This document shows, piece after piece, positions 7,458-14,669 of a DNA stretch of 30,320 nt; position 1 is the first letter of the stretch; every line of letters begins with the position of its first letter. The DNA is from CAZEFK01 sp964511405 (GTDB lineage: Bacteria; Pseudomonadota; Alphaproteobacteria; Elsterales; Elsteraceae). The stretch is taken from contig CAZEFK010000079.1 in the NCBI GenBank assembly GCA_964511405.1, forward strand, positions 1 through 30,320, given 5' to 3'. The notes under the pieces were generated by a model. The model saw only the letters and a list, made by a program, of their open reading frames with translations, searched no databases and was not told the origin of the DNA. The position numbers and the translations under genes are program-made.

Positions 7458-8689
7458 CAGCGGGCTCCCTCGACCAGCAGCGCGATGCCCTGGCCGCCGC
7501 CGATGCAGGCCGAGGCGATGCCCCAGCGCCCGCCCGAGCGCTGGAGTTCGCGCGCCACCGTCACGGCCAGCCGGACGCCGGTTGCGCCCAGCGGATGGCC
7601 GATGGCGATGGCGCCGCCATTGACGTTGAGCCGGTCCTCGTCCAGCTCCAGCGCGCGGGCGCAGGCCAGCACCTGGGCGCCGAACGCCTCGTTGATCTCG
7701 ACCCGGTCGATGTCGGCCAGGGTCAGGCCGGCGCGGTCGAGCACGGCGCGGATCGCCGGCACCGGTCCGATGCCCATGATCTCGGGCCGGCAGCCGACCG
7801 CAGCCCCGGCGACCAGCCGCGCCAGGGGCGCCACCCCCTGCGCCCGGGCGTAGTGGCCGGAGCACACCAGGGCGGCGGCGGCGCCGTCGACGACGCCCGA
7901 GCTGTTGCCGCCGGTCTGGACGCCGCCGAAGGCCGGTTTCAGCGTTGCCAGCACCGACTCGGGCGAGGGCCGGACATGGCTGTCGGCGGCCACGGCGCCG
8001 GCGCCGCGCGGCAGCCGGATGCCGCGCGTGCTGTAGCCGTCGAGGACGAAGTCCTCGGTCGTCACGGCCACGATCTCGTCATCGAAGAAGCCCGACGCGC
8101 GCGCCGCCAGGGCGCGGTCGAAGCTGCGCGCGGCGAAGGCGTCGACCTGGGCACGGGTCAGGCCGTACGCGCGTGCCAGGTTTTCCGCGGTGCCGCCCAT
8201 GGTCACGCCGGGCGCCGGGTCGAGCAGCGCCTCCCACAGGAAGTCCTTGAACTCGACCTGGCCCATGCGGAAGCCGCCGCGATGGGTGTAGGCGGCCACG
8301 GGATTGCGGCTCATGGACTCGGTGCCGACGCACAGCGCCAGATCGAGGCCGCGATGGGCGATGCCGTCGGCGGCCTGCATCAGCACTTCGATGCCGGTGC
8401 CGCACACCCGCTGCACCAGATGCGCCGGCACCTCGATCGGCACGCCGGCATAGAGGCCGACATGGCGGGGCAGCATGTAGGCGTCGAAGCTGGCCTGGGC
8501 CATGCTGCCGGCGACCACGGCGCCGACGTCGGCCGGGGAGCCGGCGCGCGCCAGCACGGCGCGCGCCGCCTTGATGCCGAGGTCGATCGGCGACACCGCG
8601 GCCAGCGCGCCATTGTAGTCGACGAAGGGAGTGCGGGCGCCGGCCAGCAGCCAGGCGTCGCTCCAGGTGGCCGTGACGGCCTTGCTCAT
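7457..8689 (-). CDS. thiolase (acetyl-CoA acyltransferase), putative aryl-beta-ketoacyl-CoA thiolase
   Basis: 410 residues, full length for the family. Nucleophile C96 (V-Q-R-V-C-G-T-G), N-E-A-F motif, H365 in GHPLGATG and second cysteine C395 in CIGGGQG are all present, so the enzyme should be active. It starts inside the end of the feruloyl-CoA synthase gene (ATGA overlap, 8686-8689) and overlaps the thioesterase start, so all are translationally coupled. In this operon it probably cleaves a 3-oxo-3-arylpropanoyl-CoA to acetyl-CoA and an aroyl-CoA. Generic fatty-acid or acetoacetyl-CoA thiolase activity is the alternative. Confidence 0.93.
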   Translation of the reverse strand: MSKAVTATWSDAWLLAGARTPFVDYNGALAAVSPIDLGIKAARAVLARAGSPADVGAVVAGSMAQASFDAYMLPRHVGLYAGVPIEVPAHLVQRVCGTGIEVLMQAADGIAHRGLDLALCVGTESMSRNPVAAYTHRGGFRMGQVEFKDFLWEALLDPAPGVTMGGTAENLARAYGLTRAQVDAFAARSFDRALAARASGFFDDEIVAVTTEDFVLDGYSTRGIRLPRGAGAVAADSHVRPSPESVLATLKPAFGGVQTGGNSSGVVDGAAAALVCSGHYARAQGVAPLARLVAGAAVGCRPEIMGIGPVPAIRAVLDRAGLTLADIDRVEINEAFGAQVLACARALELDEDRLNVNGGAIAIGHPLGATGVRLAVTVARELQRSGGRWGIASACIGGGQGIALLVEGAR

Positions 8690-10536
8690 GACAGCCTCTC
8701 GATGGCGATGACGGCGGGCGGCGGCGGGTCCTGGTACAGGACCTCGACCAGCGCCTGACGGCGGTCCAGGACCGCCCGCTGGTTGATCGAGCCCTTGTCG
8801 GTGGCTTCGCCGGCGTCGATCGACGGCGGCTCCTCCAGGACCAGGGCGCGCAGCACCCGGTTGGAGCTGCCGGTGCCGGCGTCGGCCAGCGCCGCCAGCA
8901 TCTGGCGCAGGTGCCTATGGACCCGCGGATCGCGCAGGACCTGCAGGGCATCGGCCGCGGGGCCCAGGTCCGGGCACAGGCCGCGGCAGGCGTCGGCGTC
9001 GGCGAACAGCAGCACCGCGACATAGTCGCGGTCGCGCCCGGCGATCACGGCGTCGCGGACATAAGGGGCCAGCTCCGCGACCAGGCGGGCGCGCAGCGGC
9101 CCGGCGCTGACCCAGGTGCCGGTGGTCAGCTTGAAGTCCTCGTTGATCCGGCCGTCGAAGAAGAAGCCCTTGCCGCGGTCGGCGGGATCGACGAAACGCA
9201 GGGCGTCGCCGAACCGGTAGAAGCCCTCGTCGTCGAAGGCCTGTGCGGTCAGCTCGGGCTGGCGCCAATAGCCGGGCGTGACCGCGGGGCTGATCACCCG
9301 GGCCTCGAGCTTGCCGTCGACGGGCGCCAGCTTGAGCTCGACCCCCGGCACCGGCAGGCCGACGATGCCCGAGGCCGTGCAATCGGCGCGGGTGCACAGC
9401 GCGAACGGGCCGGTCTCGGTCGAGCCCAGGCCGGTCAGCATGACGATGCGCTCGCCGCAGGCCGCCATCGCCAGCTCTTCGAGCTCGCTCCAGACATGCG
9501 GCGCGAGGCCGGCGCCGGCATAGAACAAGAGCTTGACACGGCTGAAGAAGCGCTCGGCCAGGGCGGGCTCGCGGCGCAGCCAGACGACCAGCTCCTCCCA
9601 GCCCTTGGGCACGTTGAAATAGACCGTGGGCGCGATCTCGCGCAGGTTGCGCACGGTCTCGGCCATGCCGGCGGGCGTCGGCTTGCCGTCGTCGATGTAC
9701 AGGGTCCCGCCGTTGTACAGCGCGATCCCGACATTGTGGTTGCCGCCGAAGGTGTGGTTCCAGGGCAGCCAGTCGACCATCACCGGCGGCTCCTCGGCCA
9801 GGAACCGCATGGACGCGCCGATCATCGCCTGGTTGCTGCACAGCATGCGCTGCGGGTTGATCACGCCCTTGGGCGTGCCGGTCGAGCCCGAGGTGAACAG
9901 GATCTTGGCGACGCTGTCGGGGGTGACGGCGGCGACGGCGCCGTCGACCGCGCCGCCCGGCGTCGCCGTCAGCTCGGCGAAGGGCAGGGCGCGGCGGCCC
10001 TCCGGCTGACCCGAAGTGGTCACGACCTCGGCGTCCGGTGCGACCGCCGCGGCGATGGCGCGGCCGTAGCGCCCGATGTCGGCGGCGAACACCAAGCCGG
10101 GGGTGAGCAGCGCCAGGCAGTGCCGGAGTTTCGAAAAGTCCTGCGAGATCAGCGAATAGGCCGGCGAGATCGGCGCATAGGGGATGCCGACATGCATCGC
10201 GGCCAGCGCCAGCAACGCATGCTCGATGTCGTTGCCCGACAGGATGGCGATCGGGCGCTCGGCCGACAGGCCGCGGGTCAGCAGGGCGGCGCCGATGGCC
10301 CGGACGCGGGCCAGGGTCTCGGCATAGGTCAGGGCCCGCCAGTCGCCGCCGGCGTCGCGCTGGGCCAGGAACCGGCGGTCGGGCGCCACCGTCGCCCAAT
10401 GGACCAGCCGATCGGTCAGCCGGTCGGGGTAGGGGGCGAGCGGTGCGGTCGGACGCACCAGCAGGCTGCCGTCCGGCCGTTCGGTAAAGGTGGCATCGGT
10501 GGCGCCCAGCGCCACCGCCCGCGTCGGCCTCTCCAT
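8686..10536 (-). CDS. fcs: feruloyl-CoA synthase (ANL superfamily)
   Basis: 616 residues, typical of feruloyl-CoA synthases and longer than most acyl-CoA ligases. The AMP-binding loop is FTSGSTGTPKG (214-224). An early F-S-K-L-R-H stretch and A-P-I-S-P-A-Y-S-L-I-S-Q-D are characteristic of this family, and the late N-E-D-F-K-L-T-T-G-T-W-V-S stretch is the feruloyl-CoA synthase version of the A8-A10 region. The enzyme should activate ferulate, p-coumarate or caffeate with ATP and CoA. It is the second gene of the operon, 28 bases after the crotonase gene; substrate preference among hydroxycinnamates cannot be read from the sequence. Confidence 0.92.
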   Translation of the reverse strand: MERPTRAVALGATDATFTERPDGSLLVRPTAPLAPYPDRLTDRLVHWATVAPDRRFLAQRDAGGDWRALTYAETLARVRAIGAALLTRGLSAERPIAILSGNDIEHALLALAAMHVGIPYAPISPAYSLISQDFSKLRHCLALLTPGLVFAADIGRYGRAIAAAVAPDAEVVTTSGQPEGRRALPFAELTATPGGAVDGAVAAVTPDSVAKILFTSGSTGTPKGVINPQRMLCSNQAMIGASMRFLAEEPPVMVDWLPWNHTFGGNHNVGIALYNGGTLYIDDGKPTPAGMAETVRNLREIAPTVYFNVPKGWEELVVWLRREPALAERFFSRVKLLFYAGAGLAPHVWSELEELAMAACGERIVMLTGLGSTETGPFALCTRADCTASGIVGLPVPGVELKLAPVDGKLEARVISPAVTPGYWRQPELTAQAFDDEGFYRFGDALRFVDPADRGKGFFFDGRINEDFKLTTGTWVSAGPLRARLVAELAPYVRDAVIAGRDRDYVAVLLFADADACRGLCPDLGPAADALQVLRDPRVHRHLRQMLAALADAGTGSSNRVLRALVLEEPPSIDAGEATDKGSINQRAVLDRRQALVEVLYQDPPPPAVIAIERLS

Positions 10537-10564
10537 GCGCCTCCCCTGCCCCGTGTCTTCGGTG

Positions 10565-11347
10565 TCAGCGATGCACGACCTTGCCCGCCCGTTTTTCCAG
10601 GAAGTCGGCCAGCCGCTGCTTGGCTTCGCCGTCGCCGGCGGCGATCGCCGCCATCAGCGACTCGGCCAGGAACCCGGCCTCGGGATCGGCGCGCGCGATG
10701 CGCGGCAGCGCCTGGACGATCGCGAAGTTGGTCATGGCCGTGTTGCCGGCGATGCGCTCGGCCAGCTCCAGGCCCTTGGCCAGCCCTTGGCCGGCCGCCA
10801 CCGCATATTGCGAGAAGCCGAGTGCGACGCCCTCCTCGGCGCCGTAGGTGCGGCCGGTCAGCATCATGTCGATCATGCGCGCCGTGCCGATCAGGCGCGG
10901 CAGCCGGACCGCGCCGCCGCCGCCCACGAAGATGCCGCGCTGAGCCTCGGGCAGGGCGTAGAAGGTGCCTGACTCGGCGACCCGGATGTGGGCGGCGCAG
11001 GCCAGCTCCAGCCCGCCACCGACCACCGCGCCGTGCAGCACCGCCACCACCGGCACTGGCCCGAACTCGATCGCCGCGAAGGCGTGGTGCCAGAGCTGCG
11101 AATGCGCGATGCCGGCGCCGACGTCCTGCTCGGTGATCGCCGAGAGGTCGAGGCCGGCCGAGAAATGCTCGCCCTCGCCATGGAGAACCACCGCCCGGAT
11201 GCCCTGGGGCAGCGCCGTGAAGAACCCGTGCAGGCCCCGGATCGTCGCAGTGTCCAGGGCGTTGCGCTTCTCAGGGCGGGCCAGCCGCAGCACCGCGACG
11301 GCGCCGCGGCGCTCGACGGCCAGGGTCGGCGGCAGGGTCTCCTCCAC
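10565..11347 (-). CDS. enoyl-CoA hydratase/isomerase family protein (crotonase)
   Basis: 260 residues from a GTG start, with AAGGAG eight bases upstream. Crotonase fold: the oxyanion-hole motif H-F-S-A-G-L-D-L (61-68) and G-G-G-L-E-L-A (110-116). Both hydratase glutamates are present, E114 and E134 (A-L-P-E-A-Q-R-G), 20 residues apart as E144/E164 in rat crotonase. Vanillin-forming hydroxycinnamoyl-CoA hydratase-lyases keep only the second glutamate, so this looks like a plain hydratase. First gene of the operon ech-fcs-thiolase-thioesterase. Likely reaction: hydration of feruloyl- or coumaroyl-CoA to the 3-hydroxy compound. Confidence 0.9.
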   Translation of the reverse strand: MEETLPPTLAVERRGAVAVLRLARPEKRNALDTATIRGLHGFFTALPQGIRAVVLHGEGEHFSAGLDLSAITEQDVGAGIAHSQLWHHAFAAIEFGPVPVVAVLHGAVVGGGLELACAAHIRVAESGTFYALPEAQRGIFVGGGGAVRLPRLIGTARMIDMMLTGRTYGAEEGVALGFSQYAVAAGQGLAKGLELAERIAGNTAMTNFAIVQALPRIARADPEAGFLAESLMAAIAAGDGEAKQRLADFLEKRAGKVVHR

Positions 11348-11379
11348 GTAAGGCGCTCCTTGGCGGTCGCTTCAATAGT

Positions 11380-11413
11380 TATGAATCATACCTATTTTTC
11401 AGGACGGACGCAA
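11380..11413 (-). promoter_or_regulatory. predicted promoter of the hydroxycinnamate operon with overlapping palindrome
   Basis: On the minus strand, TTGCGT (11413-11408) and TATGAT (11390-11385, five of six to consensus) are 17 bases apart. The -10 lies inside TATGATTCATA (11390-11380), a palindrome with five-base arms around one base. Such a position suits a repressor, and the MarR protein encoded nearby is the obvious candidate. The region is an AT-rich island in a GC-rich surrounding. Elements are read by eye. Confidence 0.55.
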
Positions 11414-11424
11414 GAATCGCGGCG

Positions 11425-11453
11425 TGGACATCGGGAATCCGAAGCGGTATGTA
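11425..11453 (+). promoter_or_regulatory. predicted promoter of the YhaV toxin-antitoxin operon
   Basis: TGGACA (11425-11430, five of six to the -35 consensus) and TATGTA (11448-11453) are 17 bases apart. A start of transcription near 11460 gives a 20-base leader with GGGAG at 11471-11475, which supports the GTG at 11482 as first codon. A short inverted repeat (ATGT, four bases, ACAT; 11449-11460) covers the -10 and could be an operator, but it is too short to be sure. Confidence 0.45.
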
Positions 11454-11481
11454 AGCACATTTGTACGGACGGGAGTTTGAG

Positions 11482-11877
11482 GTGCCGGACACTGGAAAGC
11501 GGGCGGTGGCCGAGCGAGCGTTCCGTGGCGCAAGGCGCTTCAAGGGGGCGGTCGCGACGACGGGGAACAGTCGCGGGTTCCGGATCGAGAAAGCGTTCTT
11601 CTCGGCGGCGCCGGAGTTCGAAGCGGTGGGCAGCGCCATCTCCGTCGACGTGATCGGCCCCGGCACGATCCTGGTCCATCTGGACGCACTGCCCCCGGAT
11701 GAAACGACAGGGGATCCGCTGATCGCGGCCTGGCTGAGCTTCATCGAACAGGATATCCGATCGAACCCGGCGCGGCTCCAGGTACTGTCCGAGGCGACGG
11801 CCGCCGCACTCGAGGATCTCGTGAAGGGCGTCGCCGTCGACGACAATGAGATCCTCCCGGACGATGTGACCATCTGA
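11482..11877 (+). CDS. AbrB/MazE-like antitoxin partner of YhaV
   Basis: 131 residues from GTG 11482, with GGGAG six bases upstream; TTG 11461 would add seven residues but would lie at the expected transcription start. Residues about 20-67 contain T-T-G-N-S-R-G-F-R-I-E-K-A-F-F and a following beta-rich segment (ISVDVIGPGTILVHL), the layout of an AbrB/SpoVT swapped-hairpin domain as in MazE. The rest is helical and acidic, suitable for wrapping a toxin. The usual PrlF antitoxin opening (KGQ-T-I-P-type) is not seen. One base separates its stop from the YhaV start, so the pair forms one operon. Antitoxin function is inferred from position and fold-like motif. Confidence 0.7.
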   Translation: MPDTGKRAVAERAFRGARRFKGAVATTGNSRGFRIEKAFFSAAPEFEAVGSAISVDVIGPGTILVHLDALPPDETTGDPLIAAWLSFIEQDIRSNPARLQVLSEATAAALEDLVKGVAVDDNEILPDDVTI

Positions 11878-11878
11878 C

Positions 11879-12475
11879 GTGACAACCACGCCGGTGCCGA
11901 AGCCCGCGGTCTTCGGCGTGCGGCGCAACGGGTGGACCATCGTCTGCCACCCGGCGTTTCTGGCTCAGCTCTTTGGTCTTGCAGACGATGTTGCAAGGCT
12001 GCGGGGGCTTGGCGGAGACGACTGGCTGGCGTCCCCGAAGGCCAAGCTGCTCGCCCGCTTGGTCGACATCGTCCTGAACGAAGTGCCGAAGGAGCCGGGC
12101 AACAAGGCCTTCGAACAGGGAAACACGCTGGGAGCCGCCCTGCGCGGCTGGAGACGCGTCAAATTCCTCGGACGGTTCAGGCTGTTCTTCCGGTTCGACA
12201 CGAGGGCGAAAATCATCGTGTATGCCTGGGTCAACGACGAAAACACGCTCCGGAAGGCTGGCGCCAAGACGGATCCCTATTCGGTGTTCCGGTCGATGGT
12301 TGTCGGTGGCAATCCCCCGCAGGATTGGGATGCCCTGCTCACGGCGTGCGCGGTGCTGCCAGGCGATCCGTCGCTCGACCGTCTGGCGGCCGTGTTCGCG
12401 GCCAGGCCGGAGACGGTCCCGGCGACGCAAGTGCAGGCGACCGGACAGCGTTCTGCAGGAAAGAAACGCCGCTAA
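11879..12475 (+). CDS. yhaV: YhaV family toxin (type II toxin-antitoxin ribonuclease)
   Basis: 198 residues from GTG. The YhaV core is clear: a W-T-I-x-x-H-P-x-F start (19-27), G-R-F-R-L-F-F-R-F (98-106), K-I-I-V-Y-A-W-V-N-D-E-N-T-L-R (111-125) and K-T-D-P-Y-S-V-F (130-137). E. coli YhaV is a RelE-superfamily ribonuclease that stops growth by cleaving RNA and is neutralised by PrlF. This protein is longer than the E. coli toxin (about 154 residues) by a C-terminal extension ending in a basic tail (SAGKKRR). Downstream partner of the AbrB-like antitoxin; likely autoregulated with it. Confidence 0.9.
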   Translation: MTTTPVPKPAVFGVRRNGWTIVCHPAFLAQLFGLADDVARLRGLGGDDWLASPKAKLLARLVDIVLNEVPKEPGNKAFEQGNTLGAALRGWRRVKFLGRFRLFFRFDTRAKIIVYAWVNDENTLRKAGAKTDPYSVFRSMVVGGNPPQDWDALLTACAVLPGDPSLDRLAAVFAARPETVPATQVQATGQRSAGKKRR

Positions 12476-12483
12476 GCTGAGGC

Positions 12484-12789
12484 ATGCAGGGCCGTTTCCG
12501 CAGCTTTCGGGAGTTCTATCCCGCCTATCTGGCCGAGCATCGCAGCTCGGCCTGCCGGCGGCTGCATGCGCTGGGTTCGTCCCTGGTCCTGGCGACGCTG
12601 GCGGCCGCGATCCTGGGGCGCGAACCCTGGCTGCTCCTGGCGCTGCCGATCGCGGGCTACGGTCCGGCCTGGCTCGGCCACCTGCTGTTCGAGCGCAACC
12701 GCCCCGCGACCTTCACCCATCCGATCTACAGCCTGATCGGCGACTGGGTGATGGTCTGGCACATGCTGACGGGGCGGGTGCCGTGGTGA
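12484..12789 (+). CDS. Mpo1-like (DUF962) integral membrane protein
   Basis: 101 residues. The DUF962/Mpo1 signature is at the N-terminus: F-Y-P-A-Y-L-A-E-H-R-x4-R-x-L-H-x-L-G with H19 and H28, followed by two or three hydrophobic segments (about 31-60) and a G-H-x-L-F-E-R-N-R-P-A-T-F-T-H-P motif. Yeast Mpo1 is an Fe2+-dependent dioxygenase of 2-hydroxy fatty acids; the bacterial short forms share the histidines but their substrate is not established. It begins eight bases after the YhaV stop, so it may be read from the same transcript, although it has no expected role in the toxin system. Confidence 0.88.
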   Translation: MQGRFRSFREFYPAYLAEHRSSACRRLHALGSSLVLATLAAAILGREPWLLLALPIAGYGPAWLGHLLFERNRPATFTHPIYSLIGDWVMVWHMLTGRVPW

Positions 12790-12847
12790 GGGACGAGGCC
12801 GCGGCATGCCCGGCCGCTACGCCGCATCCGGGTCTTCATGGTGCCCT

Positions 12848-13309
12848 CTACGGCGGTGGATCGGCGAGGCGCTGCAGCCGGGCGCCGGCGACATGGGCGA
12901 AGCGCAGCAGCAGCGCCTTGCGCCGAGCCGCCGGCAACGGCACCGCCGCACTCTCGCGCAGCACCTCGGCGCCATAGGCGTCGGCGATCACCAGCCCGGC
13001 GTCGTCGGGCAGCAGGGCGCGCGGGAAGTCGGGGCCGACGGCGAAGGCAAAGCGGTCGCAGAACGGCCGGTATTCGTGCCACTTGCGGTCGGCGCGGAAA
13101 TCCGGGGTCGAGCTCTTGATCTCCACCACCAGGATCGCCCCGGCGCGATCGATCGCCATCAGGTCGACGCGCCGGCCGGTCGCCAGCGTCACCTCGGGCA
13201 GGGTGGCATGGCCCCGCTCGGCAAAATGGCGGCAGAGGCCGCGCAGGATTGCGGCGGCGCCCGACAACGGCGCCACAGCGCTGTCGGCACCCGGCTCGAA
13301 CTCTGGCAT
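12848..13309 (-). CDS. mmcB: MmcB family DNA repair protein
   Basis: 153 residues from ATG 13309, with a G-run as ribosome-binding site. PD-(D/E)XK nuclease-like core: L-P-E-V-T-L (37-42), R-V-D-L-M-A-I (D49), then V-V-E-I-K-S-S (E63, K65). The following D-F-R-A-D-R-K-W-H-E-Y and D-A-Y-G-A-E-V motifs are typical of MmcB, an alphaproteobacterial protein of the SOS/DNA-damage response (known from Caulobacter). The gene is back to back with cobM, only nine bases between start codons. Confidence 0.92.
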   Translation of the reverse strand: MPEFEPGADSAVAPLSGAAAILRGLCRHFAERGHATLPEVTLATGRRVDLMAIDRAGAILVVEIKSSTPDFRADRKWHEYRPFCDRFAFAVGPDFPRALLPDDAGLVIADAYGAEVLRESAAVPLPAARRKALLLRFAHVAGARLQRLADPPP

Positions 13310-13318
13310 GGTCCCCCC

Positions 13319-14086
13319 ATGACCGTTCACTTCATCGGCGCCGGCCCCGGCGCGCCCGATCTCATCACGCTGCGCGGCTGGCGCCTGCTCCAGGCGGCGC
13401 CGACCGTGCTCTATGCCGGTTCGCTGATCCCGCCGGCGCTGCTCGCCGCGGCGCGGCCCGATGCCCGCGTCGTCGACACCGCGCCGCTCGACCTCGACCG
13501 GATCGTCGCGATCATCGCCGAGGCGCACGGCCAGGGCCATGACATCGCGCGGCTGCATTCGGGCGACCCGTCGCTCTACGGCGCCATCGCCGAGCAGATG
13601 CGGCGCCTCGACGCCCTGGGCATCCCTTACGATGTGGTGCCGGGCGTGCCGGCCTATGCCGCCGCCGCGGCCGCGCTCAAGACCGAGCTGACGGTGCCCG
13701 AGGTGGCGCAGACCGTGGTGCTGACCCGCACCGCGACCCGGTCGTCGGCGATGCCCCCGGGCGAATCGCTGGAACGGCTGGGGGCGTCCGGCGCGACCCT
13801 GGCGATCCACCTGTCGGTCACGAACCTGGCCAAGGTGGTGCGAAGCCTGGCGCCGGCCTATGGCGACGACTGTCCCTGTGTCGTCGCCTACCGGGTCAGC
13901 TGGCCGGACGAACAGATCATCCGGGCGACGCTCGGCACCATCCGGCCGCTGGTCAAGGCCGCCGGCTTCACCCGCACCGCCCTGATCCTGGTGGGCCGGG
14001 CGCTCGATGCGGCGCAGTTCGTGGACAGCCGGCTCTACCACCCGGACCATAGCCATGTGCTGCGGCCGGCGCGGGTGGCGCCATGA
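13319..14086 (+). CDS. cobM: precorrin-4 C(11)-methyltransferase
   Basis: 255 residues. The start M-T-V-H-F-I-G-A-G-P-G-A-P-D-L-I-T-L is the standard N-terminus of CobM/CbiF, so ATG 13319 is secure although no good ribosome-binding site precedes it. Further motifs: L-Y-A-G-S-L (about 31-36), H-S-G-D-P-S-L-Y-G-A, V-P-G-V-P-A-Y-A-A-A-A and R-T-A-x-x-L-V-G at the end. The enzyme uses S-adenosylmethionine to methylate C-11 of precorrin-4 in corrin ring synthesis for vitamin B12. No other cob gene is in the window, so it is detached from the main pathway cluster or is at the cluster's edge. Cobalt or metal-free route cannot be decided. Confidence 0.94.
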   Translation: MTVHFIGAGPGAPDLITLRGWRLLQAAPTVLYAGSLIPPALLAAARPDARVVDTAPLDLDRIVAIIAEAHGQGHDIARLHSGDPSLYGAIAEQMRRLDALGIPYDVVPGVPAYAAAAAALKTELTVPEVAQTVVLTRTATRSSAMPPGESLERLGASGATLAIHLSVTNLAKVVRSLAPAYGDDCPCVVAYRVSWPDEQIIRATLGTIRPLVKAAGFTRTALILVGRALDAAQFVDSRLYHPDHSHVLRPARVAP

Positions 14087-14117
14087 GGACAGCCGATCGG
14101 CAGGAGGGGATGACAGC

Positions 14118-14669
14118 GTGAGAAGCGTGAGAACCGCAAGACGGGGTGGACGGCCACCCGGCCCGGCCTGGCACTGGGGCATGGTGAAGGCCGAGCCGGA
14201 CAATGCTCCCGCCGAGACCCAGGGGGCGGACCCGACCGCGTCCCCCCGGACCGCGTCCCCGAGGAACCGGGACGTGTCGACGCCGCAGCGCCAGCGCCAC
14301 CAGATCAACGCTATCGTCGGCCGCACCATCCGGCGCTGCCGTGTCCGGGAGGGTCTGATCCCGGACGCGGCGGCCCGCTGCCTGGGACTGCCGTTGCCGG
14401 ACTATCTGCTCTATGAGCAGGGCAAGGCCGACCTGTCGGTGGCGGGCCTGGTGTGGCTCGCAGACCTGTTCGAGACGCCCGCGGGCGAGTTGCTGAGCGA
14501 CCTTGCGCCGCTTAAGGACCCGGTCGAGCACGGCGTGCTCTCGGAGACCGAGCGGGCCATCATCCGCGCGCTGCGGCACAGCAAGCCGGCGGTCGCCCGC
14601 CACGTCCTGCAGCTGCTCGAAAGCGTCGGCGCCGAGGACGATCCGCCGTCCGGCGGCGGCTCGGACTAG
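14118..14669 (+). CDS. XRE/Cro-like helix-turn-helix regulator
   Basis: 183 residues from GTG 14118, chosen because a strong GGAGGGG lies eight bases upstream; ATG 14181 is the alternative. The first 55 residues are low-complexity and probably disordered. Residues about 55-125 resemble the Cro/CI HTH fold (GRTIRRCRVREGL ... AARCLGLPLPDYLLYEQGKADLSVAGLVWLADLF), with the family pattern of a sequence-reading helix followed by E-x-G and a late L-x-x-L-A-x-x-F helix. The C-terminal part is helical. It starts 31 bases after cobM and its stop overlaps the end of the convergent TetR gene by four bases. Target unknown. Confidence 0.78.
   Translation: MRSVRTARRGGRPPGPAWHWGMVKAEPDNAPAETQGADPTASPRTASPRNRDVSTPQRQRHQINAIVGRTIRRCRVREGLIPDAAARCLGLPLPDYLLYEQGKADLSVAGLVWLADLFETPAGELLSDLAPLKDPVEHGVLSETERAIIRALRHSKPAVARHVLQLLESVGAEDDPPSGGGSD

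Noticed and set aside
7458..7865. Upstream extension of the thioesterase frame to 7865
   Set aside because: The extension lies inside the thiolase gene; the 4HBT domain starts at ATG 7457 with the usual TGATG overlap.
11392..11940. Minus-strand open frame opposite the YhaV antitoxin
   Set aside because: The plus-strand frame has promoter, ribosome-binding site, AbrB-like motif and one-base spacing to YhaV; the minus frame has none of these.
13310..14329. Upstream extension of the mmcB frame to 14329 (493 codons)
   Set aside because: It would run opposite the whole of cobM; family length and the ribosome-binding site place the start at 13309.
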